A DNA stretch of 64,000 nt from Pantanalinema sp. GBBB05. Lineage in GTDB: Bacteria; Cyanobacteriota; Cyanobacteriia; Leptolyngbyales; Leptolyngbyaceae. Made by a program: the position numbers and the translations under genes. The stretch's first letter is position 1. Each line of letters begins with the position of its first letter. This document shows, one piece after another, positions 26,978 to 36,299 of this stretch. The notes beneath the pieces are model-generated. The model was given only the letters and a program-made list of their open reading frames with translations, was not told the origin of the DNA and did no database searches. The stretch covers positions 273,159 through 337,158 of the forward strand of contig VRZD01000002.1 of the NCBI GenBank assembly GCA_016743235.1, read 5' to 3'.

Positions 26978-28273
26978 TTACCCCCATTCCGAGAGTGCCG
27001 AATCGGGATTGACCAGGCGCAGTAGCTTTTGTTTGACCTGAGCATCGAAGACGCTCCACTTCATCTTGGCGTACTCGGCATTTTCAGTGAAGCCAGAGAG
27101 GAAGCCGAGAGGAATTTCAAAGCCACCCGCTTGCAGGCGTCCGCCACCAAAGAATTCGCCTTGGGCATCCTGACCGAAGGCTTCTTTAATGAATTCATCG
27201 GGATCAAGCGTGATTTTGGTAGTGCGGAGGGAGCCGACTACGACTTCAATATCTTCGTCTTCGTCGTGAACAATGCCATAAACGACTGCCGTGTGGACGT
27301 TCTCTTCGGTCACCAGGAAGTCAGCGGCTTGGGGAATGGCATCCCGATCGTCGTAGCGCAGATACCCCACCCCCGCGATCGAAAAGTTGTTGCGGACGAT
27401 GCGGTTTTTCAGCGATCGCTCGATCACGTCCATGACTTGTTTCGAGCGGGCAGATAGTAGGACGGCGTTTAGCAGTTGGGCATCATAGAAGCGGCTGAGA
27501 TAGGCAGCGGCGAGGAAATCTTCTTCCTGAGCTTGGCGGAGGGCATTGGTGTCTGAGCGCAGCCCATGCATCAGAGCCGTGGCACATTTGACATGCTCAT
27601 TGGAATTGCTATCCAGCCGAAGTAAGCCTGCCTGGAGATACTGGGTCAGAATCGTAGCTGTAGCACGGGTGTAAGGACGAATATCAATAAACTCGGCTTT
27701 GATATCGCCCTGCATACTGTGGTGATCGATGACGATCGTAATCGGCAGATTCGCTTCTAGCAGGACAGGGACTAATTCGCTCGTGGTGCCCTGATTATCA
27801 ATGAGTACACAGCCGTCATACACTGAGAGGTCACGACCTTTATTGATCGGTTGAGTCCAGCGTTGCACGGGGAGGTTGGTCAGCTTGACCAGGGCAATGT
27901 TCTCCTGGTGGCTGAGGGTGCCAGCATAGATAATATCGGACTGAATTTCATACTTTTGGGCGATCAGTTTATACGTCCAGGCGGAAGAAAGCGCATCGGG
28001 ATCAGGGAAGTCTTGCAGAACGACAAGTTGCCGTTTGCCCCGATGACGTTCTAAGGTATGGCGGAGGGCTTCAATCTTTTGGCTTTGTTCTACCGATCGC
28101 GGAATATCGTAGGCAAAGGGTTGAGCTACAGGGCTAGGAGACTCTTGGATAGGCACAACGGCAGGTTGAGGAGTGACCTCTACTGGAATTGGGCGCGGGT
28201 CGGTTGGATCAGTCGGAGTCGGAATAGTTTGAGTTAACACACGTTTTTGATGGTCGAGCAAGTCGGTTTGCAT
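26978..28273 (-). CDS. DHH/DHHA1-family phosphoesterase
   Basis: 431 residues. After a Pro-rich, disordered N-terminus (1-65) comes a DHH domain: VVLQDFPDPDALSSAW (metal-binding Asp pair), VLIDNQGTTSEL and IVIDHHSMQGD. The C-terminal DHHA1 domain has GGGRLQAGGFEIPLGFL. This architecture matches bifunctional oligoribonuclease/pAp phosphatases of the NrnA type, which degrade short RNA and remove 3'-phosphoadenosine phosphate, though some relatives use cyclic dinucleotide products. The cytosolic substrate here is not settled. Confidence 0.85.
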   Translation of the reverse strand: MQTDLLDHQKRVLTQTIPTPTDPTDPRPIPVEVTPQPAVVPIQESPSPVAQPFAYDIPRSVEQSQKIEALRHTLERHRGKRQLVVLQDFPDPDALSSAWTYKLIAQKYEIQSDIIYAGTLSHQENIALVKLTNLPVQRWTQPINKGRDLSVYDGCVLIDNQGTTSELVPVLLEANLPITIVIDHHSMQGDIKAEFIDIRPYTRATATILTQYLQAGLLRLDSNSNEHVKCATALMHGLRSDTNALRQAQEEDFLAAAYLSRFYDAQLLNAVLLSARSKQVMDVIERSLKNRIVRNNFSIAGVGYLRYDDRDAIPQAADFLVTEENVHTAVVYGIVHDEDEDIEVVVGSLRTTKITLDPDEFIKEAFGQDAQGEFFGGGRLQAGGFEIPLGFLSGFTENAEYAKMKWSVFDAQVKQKLLRLVNPDSALSEWG

Positions 28274-28604
28274 AAAGAGTCATCACAGGTGAAAGAGGCA
28301 AGAGATTCTAGCCGTTGCCACACGCGCTCCGTTCTTCGTCGGTTATCAGCAGGTTAATCAGGCTTAACCGACTTCAGATCTGATCTTCGCAAAAAAACCG
28401 AAAAACGTCATAAGCCATGTGATGCATCTCTCAAGATAGAGAACGCTCTATGGTGAGAATTCCAGCGGGGGAGTGACTGGTTGATAGTTGATTCCAAGGT
28501 GAAATAGCCAGGTTGGTGCTAGCCCAGCCAGGCGGACAGGCAGAGGTTTCAGCGTTCTTCGCCTGCCTACCCATCATTAGACTGTGAAACCGCTGAATCT
28601 CAAA

Positions 28605-29876
28605 TTAATTTTTGGCGGCGTCGCGACGCTTGAGTAAGTTGACTAAGGCGGTGCGATTTTGTTGGGCTTTCGTGTCATTGGGATTAATCGCTAACACTTT
28701 GTCGTAACTCGCGATCGCATCTTCATACCGTTCCAGGCTGACTAAAACCCCACCGCGATTATTCCAGGCGCGATGGTCTTTGGGTTGTAATGCTAGCGCC
28801 CGATCGTAGCTATTGACGGCTTGCTCAAACTGTCCCAGGTTTTTGAACGCCACCCCCTGGTTAAACCAGGCTTCAAATGATTGGGGATTTAATGCCAGGG
28901 CTTTGGTGTAACTGGCGATCGCATTCTGGAAGTCGCCCAGTTTCATGAATGCCGAGCCGCGTCCATACCAGGCGCCCCCATGGTTGGGCTGGTACTTCAA
29001 GGCTTTGTCGTAGCCGACGATCGCATCCTTGGGGCGGTTCAATTGTTTCAAGCACAATGCCCAGCGATACCAAACTTCGGCATCTTCGGGTTGCAGGCGG
29101 AGGGCTTTGTCATAGCTTGCCATTGCCGCCTCATGATCACCCAAATCCTTGAGGGCATCGCCTCGACCAACCAAGGCTTCCTGATACTCGGGTCGGAGTT
29201 CCAGGGCGTGGTTAAAATGCGAGACGGCGCCTTCATGGCGACCCGTGGCATGGAGGGCAAAACCCTGGCAGTACCAGGCATCGGCACAGTCCGTCCGCAC
29301 TTCTAAAACATGGCGTAAGACACCGATCGCTTCTTCATACTGTCCAGTCGCAAAGAGAGCAAAGCCTTGACAGTACCAGGCATCCAAGCAGTCGGGTTGG
29401 TGATGGATCACCTGCTGCAACGTTTCCACTGCTGCCTGATATTGCCCGGTGGCATACAGTGACTGCCCCAAAATACAGGCAGCATCGTGGCAGGCGGCAT
29501 CCAGGGCTAAGACCTGCTGACAACTACGGATCGCGACTTCATATTGTCCGCAGACATAGGCTGCCCAGCCCAAACTGTAGTGGGCATGGGGGCTATCCGG
29601 TTGCAGGGCGATCGCTTGCTCAAAACAGGCGATCGCGTCGGCATGATGTCCTAAATGAATTAAGGCACTTCCCTTCTCCTGCCAGGCATCATAGGCATCG
29701 GGTTGGGCTTGCAGGATTTGATCACACTGGGCAACGATCGTGGTGTAATCCATAGCTACTTGCGGTGCTAACGGTTCGGTAGATGCCTGTCTGCCTGCTT
29801 GTCCTGATAAGGGATCAGCCGCTTCCGGATCAGTATATTCAGCATTGACTGTCTCGATCTGGATGGTCTGGCTCAT
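28605..29876 (-). CDS. Tetratricopeptide repeat protein (about ten repeats)
   Basis: About 423 residues starting at the ATG at 29876; a TTG at 29885 is possible. After 45 disordered residues the protein is TPR units of 34 residues to the end (e.g. AWYGRGSAFMKLGDFQNAIASY). Adjacent repeats are very similar, suggesting recent internal duplication. There is no enzymatic domain and no signal peptide, so it is a cytosolic binding scaffold with unknown partner. Confidence 0.88.
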   Translation of the reverse strand: MSQTIQIETVNAEYTDPEAADPLSGQAGRQASTEPLAPQVAMDYTTIVAQCDQILQAQPDAYDAWQEKGSALIHLGHHADAIACFEQAIALQPDSPHAHYSLGWAAYVCGQYEVAIRSCQQVLALDAACHDAACILGQSLYATGQYQAAVETLQQVIHHQPDCLDAWYCQGFALFATGQYEEAIGVLRHVLEVRTDCADAWYCQGFALHATGRHEGAVSHFNHALELRPEYQEALVGRGDALKDLGDHEAAMASYDKALRLQPEDAEVWYRWALCLKQLNRPKDAIVGYDKALKYQPNHGGAWYGRGSAFMKLGDFQNAIASYTKALALNPQSFEAWFNQGVAFKNLGQFEQAVNSYDRALALQPKDHRAWNNRGGVLVSLERYEDAIASYDKVLAINPNDTKAQQNRTALVNLLKRRDAAKN

Positions 29877-30561
29877 GATATCCAAATCCCCTCTTTACCT
29901 AAGTACGGTTGCGAATTGGCGCTCATTCGCAGTTGAACTGAGAACTACTACCAGAGTACCCAGTCCACTCTCTAACCAACACAAAATTTTATGATGTCAG
30001 CCAAAATACTGAGAAAGGGGGATGAAGATGGCAGAGAGGCGCCGAACTGATCAATTGAAAGGAGGTCGGGCAGGATGAGGTGAATTAGGAGTATAGGGGC
30101 AGGGAGGAGGCTAGGGCATGTTTAGAACGCTGTAGTTGATGAATGAGGGCTAGAGTGATCCCCCTAAATCCCCCTTGAAAAGCTACGGTGTACACACAAA
30201 TCGAGCCGATCTTCCCCAACCCTCGCGCTCCGCGCCGCTAACGCTAGAAAAAAGGAGGGAGCCGAGCTAAACACGTTCAAAGTCCCCCTTAAAAAGGGGG
30301 ATTTAGGGGGATCAACCCTGGATTTACAGCCGCAATTGGAGATGTATGTACACGGTAGCCTTGAAAAGGGGGACTTTGAACAGTGCGGTTCCCTGCTTCA
30401 GTAAGCAGAGTGAGGCAGGAGTGAAGGGTCGTTAAACACGGCATAGGCGCAGAGGAAGGAGTTGAGTTTGCCGAAAACTCCTCCTTACCTAATTGACCAT
30501 TTGGGAAAGGGCATCTATCCTGTCAGCGATCGGTGTTTGGTGTGTGAAGGAGTGATTGACT
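29877..30561. other. Intergenic region with repeat element
   Basis: Besides the repeat at 30157-30313 I see no gene in this stretch. The part at 30345-30385 carries the reverse complement of a segment of the copy at 39071 (TACACGGTAGCC, then AAAAGGGGGACTTTGAA), so a second, partial, inverted copy adjoins the first. The alr promoter must lie in the last 150 bp. Confidence 0.5.
30157..30313. repeat. GATCCCCCTAAATCCCCC-ended palindromic repeat, copy 1
   Basis: 157 bp with terminal inverted repeats GATCCCCCTAAATCCCCCTT and its reverse complement. The interior has GCCGCTAACGCTAG, shared with the copies at 36613 and 39071. No coding capacity. It resembles a MITE-like element. Confidence 0.7.
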
Positions 30562-31773
30562 ATGCTGAGTTGGGATCAGAGTTCGAGTATTGCCAGGATG
30601 CGGCAGGATCGGGCGTGGGTGGAGGTGGATCTGCGGGCGTTGGCGCATAATGTGCGGCAGATTCGCGGCTTGTTGGGGAGCCGGACGGCATTAATGGCAG
30701 TGGTGAAGGCGGATGCCTATGGGCATGGAGCGACGACGATCGCGCAGACGGCGTTACGGGCTGGGGCGAGTTGGTTAGGGGTGGCAACGATTCCGGAGGG
30801 GATTGAACTGCGGGAGGCGGGAATTGAAGCGCCGATTTTAGTGTTGGGGGCGACGTATACGGCGGAGCAGATTCGGGCGATCGCGCGGTGGCGGTTGCAG
30901 CCGACATTATGTACGCCGAAGCAGACGTTAGTGTTTGCGGATACCTTGGCGCGGATGTCGGCGCCGGAGCGATTGCCGGTACATCTGAAGTTGGATACGG
31001 GCATGTCGCGGCTGGGGACGTTGTGGACAGAGGCGACGGAGTTTGTCCAACTAGTGCAGCGATCGCCGCAGTTACAGATTGCCAGTGTGTATTCGCATTT
31101 GGCGACGGCGGATGATCCGAATCCGCAGGTGATGCGGCAGCAACAACACCGGTTTGACGCGGCAGTGGCAGCGATTCGGGCAGCGGGAATTCATCCGGCG
31201 AAGTTACATTTAGCCAATTCGGCAGCGACGTTGACCGATCGCAGTCTGCATTATGATCTGGTGCGGGTGGGGTTGGCGATGTATGGGTTATATCCGGCGC
31301 CCCATTTGCGGCAGGTGGTGGATTTGCAGCCGGTGTTACAGGTGAAGGCGCGGGTGACGCAGGTGAAGACGTTACAGCCGGGGACGGGGGTGAGTTATGG
31401 GCAGTCGTTTGTGGCCGATCGCGAGATGCAAATGGCAGTGGTGGGAATTGGGTATGCGGATGGGATTCCCCGCAATTTGTCGAATCGGATGAGTGGGTTG
31501 ATTCGGGGGCAACGAGTGCCGCAGATTGGGGCGATTACGATGGATCAGATTATGTTGGATGTCAGCCAGGTGCCGGAGGTGCAGGCGGGTGAGGTGGTGA
31601 CGTTGTTGGGGCAGGATGGCAAGGAGGCGATTTCGGCGGATGATTGGGCAGCGACGTTGGGCACGATTTCGTGGGAGATTTTGTGTAGCTTTAAACATCG
31701 GTTGCCGCGCATTGCTGTCAGCCAACCTTTGACAGATTCTCCGGCGTTATCAAATCCGTCAGCAAGAGGATGA
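30562..31773 (+). CDS. alr: Alanine racemase
   Basis: A PLP enzyme that interconverts L- and D-alanine for peptidoglycan. About 403 residues from the ATG at 30562, with AAGGAG 9 bp before it. The PLP lysine is in VVKADAYGHGA, the catalytic Tyr region in GVSYGQSFVADRE, with DTGMSRLG and YADGIPRNLSNR also typical. Codon choice is notable: many GCG, GGG and TTG codons, giving a G-rich coding strand unlike both neighbours. A strong terminator follows. Confidence 0.95.
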   Translation: MLSWDQSSSIARMRQDRAWVEVDLRALAHNVRQIRGLLGSRTALMAVVKADAYGHGATTIAQTALRAGASWLGVATIPEGIELREAGIEAPILVLGATYTAEQIRAIARWRLQPTLCTPKQTLVFADTLARMSAPERLPVHLKLDTGMSRLGTLWTEATEFVQLVQRSPQLQIASVYSHLATADDPNPQVMRQQQHRFDAAVAAIRAAGIHPAKLHLANSAATLTDRSLHYDLVRVGLAMYGLYPAPHLRQVVDLQPVLQVKARVTQVKTLQPGTGVSYGQSFVADREMQMAVVGIGYADGIPRNLSNRMSGLIRGQRVPQIGAITMDQIMLDVSQVPEVQAGEVVTLLGQDGKEAISADDWAATLGTISWEILCSFKHRLPRIAVSQPLTDSPALSNPSARG

Positions 31774-31826
31774 ATCTACTTTAAACTCGCGGCAATATAT
31801 AAATGCGAGTCTCAAGAAAACGGTAG

Positions 31827-31864
31827 GGAAGGAACAATTCCAAGTGGTGTTCCTTCCTTTCTTT
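31827..31864 (+). terminator. Intrinsic terminator of alr
   Basis: GGAAGGAAC pairs perfectly with GTTCCTTCC (13-nt loop) and is followed by TTTCTTT on the plus strand, 54 bp after the alr stop. The reverse strand lacks a T-run, so it serves alr rather than the convergent nuclease gene. Confidence 0.75.
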
Positions 31865-31880
31865 AAGGGAAAAAGTGGGG

Positions 31881-33287
31881 TTAATCAATGATCAAATCGC
31901 GGAGGAAGTAGAAGCGATCGTTATCGTTTTTTCCTTCACGTCGTCCCAAGTATCCTAATAACGGTGAAGACAGTTCAATCAGGATATTAAGCAGTTCTCT
32001 TCTCTCAAGAGGCTTAGGTGGATTTGAATACAGATAAGCTGTAACAAGTTCACCAATTTCAGCATCCTTCTCCCTTGTTCTTTCTACATGTGCTTTAACA
32101 AGGTTAATGATATGTATTCTGACGTTAATATTTTGTTCGATAGAATTAATATATTGATGAATCTTTTCCTCTGATTCTTCACCAAAGGGAGAAGTTCTTA
32201 AATATGGTTCAAGTTCTAGTAGATTGATAGCACCTGGATAGCGAGATTTTAGTTCAACAAGCCGTTGTAATGTTTCAGGACGCATAATATTCATTTCATT
32301 TTCAATAGCTGCTTTTTGTGCCGCATCTGTTAGCTTGCCTGCCGCAAATATTACCTTTACTGACTCTTCAAATCTCAACTTACCAATATTAGTATTGCCA
32401 AGATGAATTAGTTGAGCTGAAACACTATTTGGTACATTTTCATACTTACTAGCTTTGCACTCTGCTACTAAGGGATACGGAAGGTTACAGTAAGCATCTA
32501 AACCTGCTGAACCACCTGTTGCTTCTGGATTCAAGCTAGCTTTTGGATCATTAAGCGTATTACGAAAACCAAGTTTTAGTAAACCTTTGCGCACAAGCTT
32601 TTCAAATTCATGCCCATCACTTGAATTACCAACATCTGAGATTTTTCTAATCCAGCTTAAGTCAGGATCAAATTGCATCTTAGGCAATTCGTTAGCCCAA
32701 CCTAGAAACACGCTAAGATCATGTTCTAATAGCTTAGTAGCAGGATCATTCGTGGGTGATTGAACTATTAATCTATATAGTTCTTCTAAGTCGGGATGTA
32801 GCGGCAGTTCAAGGCTAGCTAACTGCTGCTGGCGTTTCTGAAAAACAACATCACTTAGTACAGATTTAGAGTTGTTGGTAGTTAGATAGCTAGGGAGCTT
32901 AATAAAGCTCCCAATTTTATTTGAGTCTAGGCGGTTAACTGGTAGCTCAATGGAGGTTGGTAGTTGGTAGACTCGCAAACAGATTAAAAAGACTTTGTAT
33001 CTTTCTTTGAGAACCTGTTGAAGAGAATCATTTGCCCAAATTGTGATTTTCGACAGTTTCTCTAACTCAGTAGAGTCACTATAGATCTTACAGAACTCAA
33101 GTTTTGCCCAAGCTTGGATTTCTATAGTGTCATTTACCTTGGCACTATCAATAGGACATAGAGCAAAACTTTGTACTGAGTTGACGAATGTTCTTGAAAG
33201 TGCAGCAATCATGCGACCCTGAATAAGAGCTTCTACATCTGATGCTGCTAGACATAAAGCGGTGGAGATTGAAGCTGAATTAGTCAT
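31881..33287 (-). CDS. PD-(D/E)XK nuclease-like protein of unknown three-gene module
   Basis: 468 residues. Residues about 220-300 show a restriction-endonuclease-like (Mrr/Hjr-type) core: GHEFEKLVRKGLLKLGF with a helix Glu, GLDAY with the motif Asp (about 264), AECKAS with the ExK pair (about 276-278), and a conserved-looking Gln in AQLIHLG. These suggest a Mg-dependent DNA nuclease. The N-terminal 115 residues and the helical C-terminal part (about 330-468) are not recognised. It is the last gene of a three-gene operon, 10 bp after the ATPase. The DNA is AT-richer than the flanking genes and has no HIP1 octamer, which suggests acquisition. Target and trigger are unknown. Confidence 0.7.
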   Translation of the reverse strand: MTNSASISTALCLAASDVEALIQGRMIAALSRTFVNSVQSFALCPIDSAKVNDTIEIQAWAKLEFCKIYSDSTELEKLSKITIWANDSLQQVLKERYKVFLICLRVYQLPTSIELPVNRLDSNKIGSFIKLPSYLTTNNSKSVLSDVVFQKRQQQLASLELPLHPDLEELYRLIVQSPTNDPATKLLEHDLSVFLGWANELPKMQFDPDLSWIRKISDVGNSSDGHEFEKLVRKGLLKLGFRNTLNDPKASLNPEATGGSAGLDAYCNLPYPLVAECKASKYENVPNSVSAQLIHLGNTNIGKLRFEESVKVIFAAGKLTDAAQKAAIENEMNIMRPETLQRLVELKSRYPGAINLLELEPYLRTSPFGEESEEKIHQYINSIEQNINVRIHIINLVKAHVERTREKDAEIGELVTAYLYSNPPKPLERRELLNILIELSSPLLGYLGRREGKNDNDRFYFLRDLIID

Positions 33288-33297
33288 TTTTCATTAT

Positions 33298-35196
33298 TTA
33301 AACAGTAGCAGCTTCTAAAAAATCTAATTCTTCTGAGTCAGAGCTAGATTCAGCCTCCAAACTAGAATCTAGTAGTAAATCGTCAAATGTCATGTCCTCG
33401 TTGATTAGATCTTCAGGAGCTTCACCAGAAGGATCGCTTAATATCTCTTTGATTAAGCCATTTTCAGATAACGGATGTTTTTCTTGTACAAAGTGATTGA
33501 ATTCATCTTCTGAGAAAACATCTTTATCTAGCTCCTTATGCATTTGATAAAGTGCAAGAAGTGGCTTAATTTCTTCATCTTTAAGAGATACCCATTCTCC
33601 ACCCTGTTTATGAAGAAGTTTATCTAAACTATCATTAGCAACTTGCCAGTGACTGAAAATATCTTTTGATCTAACTAAACAACCACGAGTTAAATCAAAA
33701 TCTTTATACCAAGTTAGATATTTAACTGCTGCACCAACTGTTCTGCCATGAGAGTTCTGTAGAACACAAACCCCAATTTTGACATCCTTGCCATTCTCAT
33801 GACCAAGGATTCTAAAATTTATAAACCCTTTATGTTTCCATCTTGGATTTACTTCATAGTCTAACTCTTTAATAGTCACCCTTTCTATTGTTTGCCCTTG
33901 CAAACGCTGTAAACCAAATGCCAGAGCATTCGCAATTCTTTCATTATCTTCAGAAAAATCTTCTAACGAGTCTTCAATCCCCTGGTAAATCTTTTCTAAT
34001 CTCTTAGTAGGATCACTATTTTTGCTAAAATTTTTAGCACACCACTGTAAAATATCTCTAACAGTCGCGCCGTCCCCTAATTCGCGGATTTGCTTTTCTT
34101 CAAATGGATAGACTGGCTGTGGTGGCATTAAACCTTGTTTTGAATAAAAGTCTTCTAGCCAACAAGCAACTAATAGCACTGCATCATCAGCCTTCAGTGG
34201 ATTAAGCGAGATTTCCTTTTGTGCTATCCGATCCTTAATGCCAGCAGCATTACTAATCGAAGAAAATTCTTCTTTCCAGGTTTGAGCATACATTGCAGTA
34301 ACTAAAACACCCCGTTTCAGGTTGTTGTATAAGTCTTTAACTAAACTTGCAACAACCTGCGCTCTAGTGAAACCGCCAAGCATAGGATCCATTGAATCAT
34401 CTACAGATTCAACAGCATCTAGCTCATCAAAACAAATAATAGGAGTAGTGTAGTAACTAATCAAATCTAAAATCTGACGAGTAATGTTAAAGGCTTCAGC
34501 ATCTTTATCATCTTTACTTGAGTCAGGTAAATCCATTGCTTTTGCTTGAGCTTCTGATAACTCTTTACCAGATAACCAATTAATTGCAAAAGGTGCATGA
34601 GCTTTAGAGAGTGTCCAAATGATTGCCTTTAAAATATAAGGATTATCAAGCTCTGGGCAACTTGGCAATACTTTATTAGTTAATTGATTAACAACTTCTG
34701 GTTGCCTTGCTAATGCTTTAGGAAACTGTTCAGTAAGTTGTTGAGCAACATATTTTTTTCCCATTGCTCGACTAATTAAGGCTGTTGCTAGTTCTTGCCA
34801 TTGCATTACTCCCTGACTACCTGTTTTTTTCAAACTAGAAGCCAAGCATTGTAAGAACTGCCGCTTAATTGCACTAAGGTTGCTATACTCACCCATGTAA
34901 ATAAAGAACCCATTGCCATCATTTTTTAGATGCCGCCGGAGTCTACTTAAGACATGAGTTTTACCAACTCCTTTTGGCGCTAAAATAGCTAGTCCAACCG
35001 TTTTACTCTGTATCTGATCGGCATTAATCTTCTGTACTACTTCTATGACTGTATCTGAGGCATGAGTATGTAGAGAAGGCACATCTGGAAATTCTTCATT
35101 CCAAATATGATGGGACTTGACAACAAAATTGCTCTCAAAAGGATTACAGTCTTTGATAGCTTGGTTAAGTTGATCTAGTGAGGAGTGAGTAGACAT
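33298..35196 (-). CDS. AAA+/ORC-like P-loop ATPase of unknown three-gene module
   Basis: About 632 residues from the ATG at 35196; a TTG at 35220 is an alternative. Walker A is ILAPKGVGKTHV (about 72-82), Walker B IICFDELDAVE (about 253-263), with a possible sensor segment VLVTAMYAQTWKEEF and a downstream helical region. The layout (P-loop ATPase, then DNA-binding-sized region) resembles Orc1/Cdc6-type and defence-associated ATPases. The C-terminus (about 590-632) is strongly acidic and low in complexity. The nuclease follows after 10 bp and the small winged-helix-like gene precedes by 50 bp. The gene is AT-rich and lacks HIP1 sites. I infer an ATP-driven switch that recruits or activates the nuclease. 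Confidence 0.72.
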   Translation of the reverse strand: MSTHSSLDQLNQAIKDCNPFESNFVVKSHHIWNEEFPDVPSLHTHASDTVIEVVQKINADQIQSKTVGLAILAPKGVGKTHVLSRLRRHLKNDGNGFFIYMGEYSNLSAIKRQFLQCLASSLKKTGSQGVMQWQELATALISRAMGKKYVAQQLTEQFPKALARQPEVVNQLTNKVLPSCPELDNPYILKAIIWTLSKAHAPFAINWLSGKELSEAQAKAMDLPDSSKDDKDAEAFNITRQILDLISYYTTPIICFDELDAVESVDDSMDPMLGGFTRAQVVASLVKDLYNNLKRGVLVTAMYAQTWKEEFSSISNAAGIKDRIAQKEISLNPLKADDAVLLVACWLEDFYSKQGLMPPQPVYPFEEKQIRELGDGATVRDILQWCAKNFSKNSDPTKRLEKIYQGIEDSLEDFSEDNERIANALAFGLQRLQGQTIERVTIKELDYEVNPRWKHKGFINFRILGHENGKDVKIGVCVLQNSHGRTVGAAVKYLTWYKDFDLTRGCLVRSKDIFSHWQVANDSLDKLLHKQGGEWVSLKDEEIKPLLALYQMHKELDKDVFSEDEFNHFVQEKHPLSENGLIKEILSDPSGEAPEDLINEDMTFDDLLLDSSLEAESSSDSEELDFLEAATV

Positions 35197-35246
35197 ATTT
35201 TTTCTGGGCAACGTGAACAAAAAAATAGGGGACTGATTTGTTTTAA

Positions 35247-35915
35247 TTAGGCAGGCAAACGCTTAACGTAACAACGCAACTTGCCTAATTTAGTTGTGAC
35301 TGAATCTTCGATTTTGTCTGGGGCTGCATCCTCAACACTTTCTTCAAGCAACTGAAAGATGTCATCAGACTGCATAGAAAATAACCAATCATTGAATTGA
35401 GAGCGTGTGACCCGATCGCCAATCTCCCGCCGAATCCGATAAATCGGCACTAAATTATCCATATTGAAATCACGATTCAGGCGATCGAAGACCTCCAGCG
35501 CCACAGGCTTAAACTCTTCATAAGAACTGATGGTTTTCGCGGCAACTGGCTGAGCTACAGGAGCAGATGCACCTTGACCCAATGCCCGAATCAACCGTAA
35601 CAACGCATTGGCGCGATTTTTGCCAACATTCGCTTTAAACTCAAACTCTTCATCTTGCAGTCCAATCTGGAGTAAATTGGCGATCGCATCCGCCGCACTA
35701 CTCACTAATACCGTTTGTTTCTCCTTCCGCAGCGCGATCGCGCCTTTCTCGCTTAACTCCTCAAAAAACTCCTGATAGTCACCCGACGTTTCGCCCTTCC
35801 GCTTCGTTTTGTCCAGCAACTCACTCTTCTTCACTGCCGTCCCCGTACCACCCAACTCCCACAGCGTTAGCAACAAGCGAGTTCTTGCCTGATCCTTGGT
35901 ACTCTTTAGGGTCAT
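35247..35915 (-). CDS. Winged-helix-like protein, first gene of three-gene module
   Basis: 222 residues from the ATG at 35915, which has AGGAAAG 8 bp upstream; a start at 35951 is possible. The N-terminal half reads like a winged helix: QARTRLLLTLWELGG, KKSELLDKTKRK, FFEELSEKGAIALRKEKQTVLV. The C-terminal half (about 130-222) is a second helical domain (YRIRREIGDRVTRSQFNDWLF). It is probably the DNA- or partner-binding subunit, or the regulator of the operon. Unlike the other two genes it carries two HIP1 octamers (35680-35687 and 35734-35741), so it may be older in this genome than they are. Confidence 0.62.
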   Translation of the reverse strand: MTLKSTKDQARTRLLLTLWELGGTGTAVKKSELLDKTKRKGETSGDYQEFFEELSEKGAIALRKEKQTVLVSSAADAIANLLQIGLQDEEFEFKANVGKNRANALLRLIRALGQGASAPVAQPVAAKTISSYEEFKPVALEVFDRLNRDFNMDNLVPIYRIRREIGDRVTRSQFNDWLFSMQSDDIFQLLEESVEDAAPDKIEDSVTTKLGKLRCYVKRLPA

Positions 35916-36299
35916 AAAATTCTTTCCTGTAGAGGGTTTACGGCGAAGCATTATTCCCTCGATCAGGATGCCCGTGATTTCTCCGGGACTAACGGCACTT
36001 TTTTATCGAAAATTCACTTTTTGCATGAACTTTAGGTGAAGTCGTTTCCCAACTCATCACCTTAACCACAGGATGACTCAGCCCTTCCTACGATCGATTT
36101 ACCCTGGCGTCACGCCCTAGATTCACCGCGATCGCAGACTAGCTCGGCATCCGTTAAATCCGTATAACCTCTATAGACTGGGTTTTGGCAGATAAACCTC
36201 TGGCATCATCCGCCCAACGACCCACCCGACCCTGACCACTTACGGGGACTCAAATAGACCAAGCATCTTAACTTCCGATCAACCCTCAAAGCATCCGCT
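35916..36299. other. Upstream region of the three-gene module
   Basis: About 385 bp with no ORF I can support. It should hold the promoter of the minus-strand operon. TTCAC and GTGAA half-sites flank an 18-bp spacer near 36015-36045, a weak operator candidate. The rest is unremarkable. Confidence 0.35.

Noticed and set aside
27029..27457. 142-aa plus-strand ORF within the DHH gene
   Set aside because: Antisense shadow of the DHH coding sequence, which has clear catalytic motifs on the other strand.
30462..30650. 62-aa ORF overlapping the alr start
   Set aside because: It lies in another frame over the leader and start of alr, with Gly-rich artefact sequence.
31881..35915. Assigning the three-gene operon to BREX, DISARM, Wadjet or a classical RM system
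   Set aside because: No methyltransferase, PglZ, SMC-like or helicase gene is linked, and the ATPase is too small for BrxC/PglY-type proteins.
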